This document shows positions 56,589 through 64,000 of a stretch of DNA of 64,000 nt, in pieces. Position numbers and translations under genes: made by a program. Every line of letters starts with the position of its first letter. Within the stretch, counting starts at the first letter, position 1. The notes under the pieces are model-generated. The model was not told where the DNA came from. It made no database searches and worked only from the letters and a program-made list of their open reading frames with translations. This DNA comes from Antedon mediterranea. Lineage: Eukaryota; Echinodermata; Crinoidea; Comatulida; Antedonidae. Location: assembly GCF_964355755.1 (NCBI RefSeq), contig NC_092672.1, positions 26,468,501 to 26,532,500 on the forward strand, read 5' to 3'.

Positions 56589-57249
56589 GAAAAATGTTTT
56601 CAGATTAGAAGTGTGAACTTAATTAAAGTTTTAAAAACATAAAAAAAAAGTTTCTTATGTTGTTTTAATGTTTTGCCTTCTCTATATTGTGCAGCTTCCC
56701 TATTTTTGACACAGCACTTCCCCAATCTGGACAGAAATTTCTCCATTTTGGACAAATCGGATTTCTCTATATTGGACAGCTTCCCCATCTTGGACACAGC
56801 ACTTACCCATTCTGGACAGAAATTTCCCCATTCTGGACAAATCGGATTTCTCTATATTGGACAGCTTCCCTATTTTTGACACAGCATTTCCCCATCCTGG
56901 ACAGAAATTTCCCCATTTTGGACACGATATAGCGCCACCACTTCCCCATCCTGGACAGAAATTTCCTCAATTTGGACACGATATAGCGCCTCCACTTCCC
57001 CATCCTGGACAGAAATTTCCCCATTTTGGACACGATATAGCGCCACCACTTCCCCATCTTGGACAGAAATTTCCCCATTTTGGACAAATCGGATTTCTCT
57101 ATATTGGACAGCTTCTCCATCTTGGACACGATTATAGAGCCACCTATCGCTTTTGTCCTTATTCTGGACAAAATATTTCCCCATTCTGGACAGAAATTTC
57201 CCCATCTTGGACAAAATTCACCACACCTATTGGACAACTTCGTTCTTTG

Positions 57250-57503
57250 ACCGAAACATCGTACGATATTGCCTTGACAACGACTTTATTCCTGTTCAAT
57301 TTTTCCGCCGGAATGGCGTCCATGGATTACAAACGTTACCTATCTTGCGCCGCGTAGCAGCGCTATACAATCTTTGCTGGCAGCAGGTCATCGACCATGA
57401 TGTACTGAATTATTTCGAACATAAATGCCGAACCGGATGGAGGTATAGTAATCTCATGCGCTCATCATTTATTACAAAATACATAAGAAAATATCATACA
57501 TAA
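57250..57503 (+). CDS. Hypothetical ORF fragment just outside the right foldback arm
   Basis: About 80 codons open from DRNIVRYCLDNDFIPVQFF through RRVAALYNLCWQQVIDHDVL to a stop at 57501-57503. It is less AT-rich than its surroundings and looks protein-like (aromatic and hydrophobic pattern). No domain is recognised. It could be an exon disrupted by the element or part of it. Confidence 0.25.
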
Positions 57504-57639
57504 AAGTAATATGTGTGAACAGGGAAAGAAACTTTCTGTTTTCTCTAACTTAAGAATACAGTAAACTTAAATTCACTTTATGCGTAACTTTTGAGTTTCT
57601 TTACTAGGGTAGGAGGCACTCAGTCCGGGATGCGATTTT

Positions 57640-57700
57640 TTTTTTCGTACATAAGTTGGGGACCCCTCATGAAACGTCACAAAATAAACATGAATAATTC
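57640..57700 (+). repeat. Second copy of the CGTACATAAGTTGGGG dispersed repeat
   Basis: Matches 47805-47850 with one substitution over about 40 bases; both are followed by AATATGAATGA/AATAAACATGAATAA-type sequence. Confidence 0.55.
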
Positions 57701-58249
57701 ATCAGTTAAATTTGTTGTTCCGTGTGCACCCAAGCGTATAGCAACAAGAAGTGGTTACACAAGTGCGGTACGATTTTAGGCCTATCTCCGCTGTTGTTGC
57801 GGCGTGCGATTTCATAGAAGAATAGCGGCGTTTTGTGTGGATTGTCAAAATAATCAGCCTTTAGTTTATGGTGTTTTAATATAATTTATTACTAAAGAAC
57901 TACGTGTTAAAATTATAGTTTCTATTCATACTATTAGGCCTAATTATTAGTCTCTAAACCCATGTCTATTCTAGTAGTAGCTGTGTGGGTGTGTGTGACG
58001 TGTGTGTGTTAGGTATGACACAATCCGAGTAGTAAGTCAGCAAAATTAAACAATAAACATTACACAAAAATACATTTTTTATTCTCGTGGGTCTAATCTT
58101 CCCATCTCATGTGTTCATATACGCGCATTTTTAAAGTTCCTTTGAGTACATGTAGGCTAGTCAATCTAGCATTTTGAGTGAAACAAATTGCAAACAGAGA
58201 TTTTTTTTTTTAAATGGTTACATATGATAAGGTAATTATTTTTTGAGCA

Positions 58250-59105
58250 TCACACCTCTGACACTCATCCCGAAGGTATGCAAATTAGCTTAAATATGCA
58301 AATTAGGGTGAAATTACAGGGTTACTATATCTTAAAAACTACTAATCGTAGAGAGTTCATTTTTGCACAGTCTGGTTCAGAATATATATATTTATATTTG
58401 CTCTAATGAGACAAATTTTGACCCTTGACCCCATTTCTCAATATTTACATAAATATGTGAATAAAATTTCTGTAGAGACTTTATTTTGGACTCAATGACT
58501 TGGATATTGTTTTTCAATACCCACCATAGAACTGTATTATAATTCCTAAAATCACAACTTCGTCACGCACCTTGAAAGTATGCAAATTAGTAGTATAAGT
58601 AATATTAAATATGCAAATTAGGGAGTGAAATTACACCGTTGCCATATCTCGAAAACCGCTAATGCTAGAGTGTTGATTTTTTCACTAAAATATTTAAAAT
58701 GTATATATTTATATTTGCTGTAATGAGACATTTTACAAAAAAATTCCCGGAACTATAACATTTGACCCTCGACCCCATTTCTCAATATTGCATATATAAT
58801 GAAAACTAAAATGTCTGTAGAGACTTTGTTTTGCCCTCAAATGACTCAGATACAGGTTTCTAATAGCCAACATAGGAATGTTTAGTAAATCTCAAAATCA
58901 CACATGTATCACTCACCTTCAAAGTATGCAAATTATTAGTACAAGTTACATGAAATATGCAAATTAGGGGGTGAAATTACAGGTTCCTATATGTATCGAA
59001 AACCGCTAAGGTAGAGAGTTGATTTTTTCAAAAACTTGTTCAGAATGTACATATTTATATTTGCTCTAATGAAACATTTTACGAAAAAAAAACCTTATTT
59101 TCTTT
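58250..59105 (+). repeat. Tandem repeat of 300-345 bp, ~2.7 copies
   Basis: TATGCAAATTA starts recur at 58277, 58579 and 58925. Each is followed by AATATGCAAATTAGGG, GTGAAATTACA, a block ending TTTATATTTGCT-TAATGA, and (in copies 1 and 2) GACCCCATTTCTCAATATT. The third copy is cut short before a poly(A) run of about 32 at 59107-59139. Confidence 0.8.
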
Positions 59106-59589
59106 AATTTGCAAAAAAAAAAAAAAAAAAAAAAAAAATAGCCCACCAAAGAGAACTAAACAAAGAAGTATGTGGGCTTCTTAGAGGTTTTACGGTATAT
59201 GCTACTTATTTTGTCCATGGTTGAACCGAATAAACAATCTGTATAAATATATAAAAACAACCCAATCCACTTTGTTTCAAGTTTATTAGGTTGAAATAAT
59301 ATGAAAATCTATTGATTAAAAAAAAAATCTTTGCCATAAAATACTTGTTTCTTTTGTATAATAAGAAATGAAGCAGCAATTTGCATTTTGTTTCTAATTA
59401 TTGATTTACTACAACTGTAATAATGTGAGTACATACCATCGATGTTAGACAACCAATGTAAGAAAACTAAAAGTATGATGTAATAAAGTTATAGACATAA
59501 AACAGTCTACAATAACAACATTTGTAATATACATCAATGAAATAAGTATTTATTTGTTTTCCATAATCTATCTGTATGATATTCTTATT

Positions 59590-60605
59590 TAATAACAAAA
59601 AGGTTCCAGTATGTTAAACTAAACGGTATTTTATCTGATAAAAGAACTGTTAGCATTGGCACGCCACAAGGGTCTGTTATCTCCCCAATGTTGTTTTCAC
59701 TGTTCACCAGCAGTTTCAGAGCCAATTCAAATGAATGTTGTATAGTAAAATATGCAGATGACACAGTCATCACTGGATACATTACTGGCAATGATGAAAC
59801 AAGCTATAGACAACTAGGATGTGATTTTTATCACTGGTGCTGCAATAACAACCTGAAACTAAACATAAAGAAAACAAAAGAAATTCAAATTGATTTTAGG
59901 AAAATTAAAGAACCCTTAGAACCTCTGATTATAAATGAAAATGAGATTGAAGTAGTAAATGAGTACAAATATCTGGGTTGTATAATTGACAATAAGCTAA
60001 ATTGGATAAATAATGTAAATAAAGCCACATGCAAAGCCAACCAAAGGATGTTTATTTTAAGAAAAATGAAGTACCTACAAATTGACAAAACTATACTTAA
60101 ATTGTTTTATAACTCTGTAATTCTCAGTGTAATACTTTTTTGTAATGTTTGTTTTTATGGTAATACAATGCAAAAAGATAAAATTAAACTTAATAGAATA
60201 GGAAATAGAGCAATTAGACTAGTAGGAGAGCACTTACCTGATGTTGAATCCTTGTATAAAGAAAATGTGTTAAAAAAAGTAAAAAGTATCATTGATGATG
60301 AAACACATCCTCTTCACAAACAATTTGCTCTCATGAATTCTGGCATAAGACTACGTGCACTTAATACCAAAACAAAACGGTTTAGGTGCTCGTTTGTACC
60401 TAATGCTATACACTTATATAACTCCAGAGTACAAAGGTAAAATGTAATTGTAACCGCTAATTTTAAAAATTTTTAGCCTCTTAACTTTTTGTGTGTGTTT
60501 TTGTAAATTGTATTTTATATTTTTGTATTTTGCCAGTTTTCAAATCACATTTCTGTTTTTTAAATGGACAATAAAGTATATATGACTATGAATATGACTA
60601 ATAAT
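59590..60605 (+). mobile_element. 5'-truncated non-LTR retrotransposon (LINE)
   Basis: One open frame runs from about 59604 to the TAA near 60438. It has the reverse-transcriptase palm motifs SIGTPQGSVISPMLFSL, KYADDTVITGY (catalytic Asp pair), NNLKLNIKKTKE and EYKYLGCIIDNKLNW, then a C-terminal region. The 5' half of the RT, any endonuclease and ORF1 are missing. The 3' UTR ends in GGACAATAAAG and a short TATGAC-type tail near 60600. Clade is CR1/L2/Rex-like by feel, not resolved. The uninterrupted frame suggests a fairly recent insertion. Confidence 0.85.
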
Positions 60606-61004
60606 TTATTTTATAGTGGTTCATTGTTGTCCAGTATAAACTTGTTGATAAATTCTTATATTTGTTTAGAACAATAACTGTGGATGACGAAATCAATAAA
60701 GATGAAAATGTGTGATTAGCAGGTAATAAAGTATAGTTACCAGATGGTACTCTATATAATAGTGTCAGTTTAAACGAACAGTGTACTGGAAAGTTAACGA
60801 ATTCAAAATAAATTTCATACAATACATGCAATGATCTTTTTTATCATCATCAATTTAAATGATTATCCTATGTAGTTCTAGGAAGTGTTTTCTCTAGGGA
60901 TATTTATTATTTCTTGTCGTTTGTTATCGTCCTAGTTTAAACAACACTACATTTATTGCACATTAAAACCTTCTCTGCTGTTATATTATTGTTTAACAAC
61001 AATT
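60606..61004. other. Intergenic, nothing recognised
   Basis: AT-rich DNA between the LINE and the AGTCGCGTG repeat; no ORF with recognisable content. Confidence 0.5.
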
Positions 61005-61125
61005 TTTAGTCGCGTGGAAGCTCTATAGTTCACTATGTCGGTCGGTTGGTCGGTCTGTCTGTCTGTCTGTCTGTCGGTCTGTCTGTCGGTCCGGTATCAC
61101 TATGCGTTTTATCGCTTTCTGACCT
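61005..61125 (+). repeat. AGTCGCGTG repeat family, copy 3, with (GTCG/GTCT)n core
   Basis: TTTTTAGTCGCGTGGAAGCT, GTTCACTATGTCGGTCGG, then a run of GTCT/GTCG tetramers and GGTATCACTATGC. The closing half is missing or lies at 61675-61805, so the two may be ends of one ~800-base element. Confidence 0.7.
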
Positions 61126-61674
61126 TATCTTGATATCAGTTTAATCTAGCTAAGTCAATTTTTCACAGAATATTCCTTATGGCCAGGAATCGATGTGGTT
61201 ATGTTTTCACGGTGCGCAATAAAACATTACGCGGTCTACGCACGATTTAACGAAATCACGTTTGTAATCATATCTTAACAACCATGAATCACAATTAAAT
61301 AAAATTTGGTACTAATAAATTTCAGGGCATAAAATAATCATATGGCAATACAATTACGTGCGTAGCGCATGTAACGCATGCGTACGCGCGCTTAAAATTT
61401 TCAAAATTTATTTTCGATGAAATAAGAGTAAATTTCAGGCAATTTTAAGCGTTTACAAAATTGCCATGAGTGCGCATATTTTTGCGCGCGCACTGCGCGT
61501 TAAATGTTATTACGCATTCTTTTTGCCCGATTTCTGTTTTCTTGACTTACTTTTCAACTCGAAATTACGTTATACGAGCACGTCGAAAGTGACAGGCTAC
61601 GCACGTGTAAATTAAAAAAATATAAATGTTTTTAAACATTTCAATATTTTTAAACATGTTCAGTAATTTCGGTC

Positions 61675-61810
61675 AGTATAGTTCACTATGTCGGTCGGTC
61701 GGTCTGTCTGTCTGTCGGTCTGTCTGTCGGTCTGTCTGTTGGTCTGTCTGTCCGGTATCACTATGCATTGTAGCACGCGACTTAATGGCTGTTGGCCTTG
61801 TTTTTTTTCA
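61675..61810 (+). repeat. AGTCGCGTG repeat family, copy 4, with (GTCG/GTCT)n core
   Basis: TAGTTCACTATGTCGGTCGG, a GTCT/GTCG run, CCGGTATCACTATGCATTG, AGCACGCGACTTAATGG and TTGGCCTTGTTTTTT. The end has the same closing module as 16600-16630 and 24625-24650. Confidence 0.7.
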
Positions 61811-62135
61811 TTTCTAAACCCTTTATTTCTGAATCATTTATTGCTTGGTATTTTTTTACTTAATTTTAACTTAAACTTGTTTTTTTTTAAACGTTTTAAA
61901 ATTTTACAATTGTACATTTGTCTTTCTTGTGCTATCCCTTGTTATTGCTTGTCATTGTGCATTTGGCTGCCTTTTGTTTGTACTATTTTGTTATGAATTT
62001 TTATGAATAAATAATATATTTTAATTCTTTACAAATACACTTATATTTAAAATAATTAGAATTGTCTTTTAAGCAAATAAACAATTACATACACATTTAA
62101 TTATACCTAAGTTTTCATTGGTGTTTTTTGTTGTT

Positions 62136-63150
62136 GCATAGTTTTGCTGCGTATTGCGCTCCATATAAGGTAACGATTATACAGATTCATACAGTTCCAG
62201 TGCATAGATACCATTAACCAATTAAATTGCTGCAAAGCTGTAAATTCCCTTAGACTGTTAGTGAATAAATAAAGGTGTGAACAAAGAATATAAGAAAAAA
62301 ATCATTTCATTGTTTTTTGGTTTTTTTTTTGCATAGTTTTGCTGCTTATTGCGCTCCATATAAGGTAACGATTATCCAGATTCATGCTACAGGGTTGGGT
62401 AGGTTTGGCCAGTATGCGTACCTTTTTATGGCCAGCGGGCGTCCCGGATATTGCGCAATATGGCCAGCGGGCGTCCAATTATTGCGCAATATGTTTTCAA
62501 TGGCAGCGTCCGCGCGCTCCATGCGTGTGAAAAATACGTACAATGCGACAGAGAGGGCGTTATATTTACATTTTCCGCGCGAGATGCCGGCCGGCCACGT
62601 ACTATTATTATTTATCAGAAAAAAAATATTAAATAATGTGAAATTTCATTAAAAATGCTTTTTGATTGACATTATAATAGTTAAAACTATTAATAATTGT
62701 TATTAATTAGGCCCTAAAATACAGTAGTATAATTTACTAAATCAGTTTAACTTAGGCTACTAGCCTGCTCTGAACAGATAGATTGGATTTTAGAGGCCTC
62801 AGTTCAGCCTTGCCCTACTTGCAAATTCAGCTGTATATATAAAATTAATTATGTATATAGCGCCATCTGTGTCGCATTGTACGTATTTCACACGCATGGA
62901 GGAGCGGACGCTGCCATTGAACAAATATTGCGCAATAATTGGACGCCCGCTGGCCATATTGCGCAATTTCCGGGACGCCCGCTGGCCATAAAAAGGTACG
63001 CATACTGGCCAAACCTACCCAACCCGTATCGATTCATGCAGTTCCAGTGCCTAGATACCATTATCCAATTAAATTGCTGCAAAGCTGTAAATTCCCTTAG
63101 AATGTTTAGTGCATAAATAATGGTGTGAACAAAGAATATTATAAGAAAAT
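62136..63150 (+). repeat. Tandemly duplicated ~190-bp repeat, second copy split by an insertion
   Basis: GCATAGTTTTGCTGC...CATATAAGGTAACGATTAT occurs at about 62136 and 62331. The continuation GTTCCAGTGC-TAGATACCATTA...AATTAAATTGCTGCAAAGC is at 62192-62330 in copy 1, but only after 63040 in copy 2, because the element 62388-63030 lies between. Confidence 0.8.
62388..63030. mobile_element. 643-bp non-autonomous element with ~165-bp inverted repeats
   Basis: The left arm starts GGGTTGGGTAGGTTTGGCCA and continues GTACCTTTTTATGGCCAGCG to GCGACAGAGAGGGCG (about 62391-62557). The right arm (62862-63025) is its reverse complement with small differences. GATTCATGC flanks both sides (62379-62387 and 63031-63039), an apparent 9-bp (or 8-bp) target duplication. 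No ORF of note. hAT-like size of duplication, but the terminal bases do not settle the superfamily. Confidence 0.8.
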
Positions 63151-63392
63151 ATCATTTCACCGTTTTCCGTCGTTTAGGAAGCAGGTCCTCGCTGAATTTC
63201 ATTTTAATGTGAGAGCAAAGAATATAAGAAGAACATTTCTTTCCAACGTTTTCCACCGTCGTTCAGACTGCAAATCCTCGCAGAATTTCATTTTAAGGTA
63301 AGAACAAAGAATATAAGAACATTTCTTTCCAACGTTTTCCACGATCGTTCAGACTGCAAGTACTCGCTGAATTAAATTTCAAGGTGAGAACA
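63118..63392 (+). repeat. ~85-bp tandem repeat, 3 copies
   Basis: GTGAGAACAAAGAATATAAG, then ACGTTTTCCAC-GTCGTTCAG, then CTCGCTGAATTTCATTTTAA repeat three times with moderate divergence. Confidence 0.8.
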
Positions 63393-64000
63393 AGGAAAAA
63401 CAAATATTTGTTGATGATTTATTCATGGCGTGGAGTAATATATATAGGCCTAGACGGATACAGAAGAATGAAAATAATGACACTTCCACGCTAAATGATA
63501 CAGAATTAAAAATAATGTACAAACTAGTCCACTTTAAATTAGAATAGTATTTTACAATGGTCTCAGAATATTTTTTATTTATTATTTTGTAGGTTCTTTC
63601 CACTTTTATTTCTTCATCTGGTAAAATATTGAGTTACAATATAAAATACAGTGTAATAACACGTAAATGTTAGTATAATGCCATACAGTCATTTCCTTAC
63701 TGTTTTGGTAAAATAAATATATGTTGATTTTATTTAATTTAGAGCGAATGATTTTCTTGTATTTTCTACCGCTAAACATTATTTTATTAAGTAACATTCA
63801 TTTTGTTCTACTCATTATTTCTATATATTTTCCTAATTTGTTTAATCATCTTAGCATTATTTTTTAATTATTTGTTTTCCTTTTCCTGTGATACATCACC
63901 ACCAAATTCATCTTATAAAATAACGGTTGTATTTGACATAACATACAAAAATGTTGTTTTCCAACATTGTATTCAATCCATTAAGCAATTATGAAATAGG
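63393..64000. other. AT-rich, nothing recognised
   Basis: No repeat partner, RNA or coding feature seen up to the window edge. Confidence 0.5.

Larger units (their letters stand above)
53718..57228. mobile_element. Foldback-like element with inverted 54-bp satellite arms and a decayed protease cassette
   Basis: The left arm (53718 to about 54640) is a 54-bp repeat: GTCCAAAATGGGGAAATTTC, then GTCCAAGATGGGGAAGTGG, then GGCGCTATATCGT. The right arm (about 56690-57228) carries the same units as reverse complement. The two arms match in order from the outside, starting at TGGTGAATTTTGTCCAAG, including the once-only GCGATAGGTGGC block. About 2 kb between the arms carry an Ulp1-like protease, a zinc finger and a metalloprotease-like ORF. 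Repeat ORFs such as EISVQDGEVVALYRVQNG are artefacts of the 54-bp (18-codon) period. I found no clear target-site duplication, so the outer limits are approximate. Confidence 0.75.

Noticed and set aside
61626-61996. Cys/Ser/Val-rich ORFs
   Set aside because: Translation of the (GTCT/GTCG)n microsatellite.

Overview
This is a window of AT-rich nuclear DNA from an animal. Protein-coding genes are split into short exons with GT/AG introns, and most of the remaining sequence is repeats. The organism is probably a marine invertebrate deuterostome, and an echinoderm fits best. The evidence is a mitochondrial class I (iron-sulfur) fumarase of the kind I recall from invertebrate genomes, dense AGGCCTA motifs, tRNA-derived SINEs, and foldback transposons like those described from sea urchins. 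The species cannot be fixed from the sequence alone.

Layout: 210-3798 (+) is a four-exon HECT-type ubiquitin ligase gene whose exons fit together perfectly except for one in-frame TAA. 7821-9665 (-) is a transposon-type integrase-core gene broken by a retroposon insertion, a frameshift and a stop. 10904-15163 (+) is a five-exon rhodopsin-like receptor with a cytoplasmic tail of about 600 residues. 15800-24007 (-) is an eleven-exon class I fumarate hydratase, convergent with the receptor gene. 26449-50985 (+) is a zyxin/LPP-type focal-adhesion gene (nine coding exons, proline-rich N-terminus, three LIM domains); its putative 5' UTR exon lies divergently about 2 kb from the fumarase promoter.

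From 51 kb on the window is mostly mobile DNA. It holds a 3.5-kb foldback-like element (53718-57228) with inverted 54-bp satellite arms around a decayed Ulp1-like protease, a zinc finger and an HEMVH metalloprotease-like ORF. A tandem repeat of 300-345 bp units, a 5'-truncated LINE reverse transcriptase, a repeat family with (GTCG/GTCT)n cores, and a 643-bp inverted-repeat element follow.

The most striking structure is a 4270-bp element at 35981-40250 inside zyxin intron 2. It has exact ends, an 8-bp target duplication (GAAATAAC), and arms made of ~177-bp satellite units in opposite orientations; the right arm is also organised as a 900-bp higher-order repeat. A small TA-flanked MITE (32251-32756), a perfect 62-bp inverted repeat pair (5864-6740), and several intronic minisatellites (30, 21, 22 and 26 bp) were also resolved. 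The host genes show no functional link to one another; they are ordinary unlinked genes embedded in repeats.
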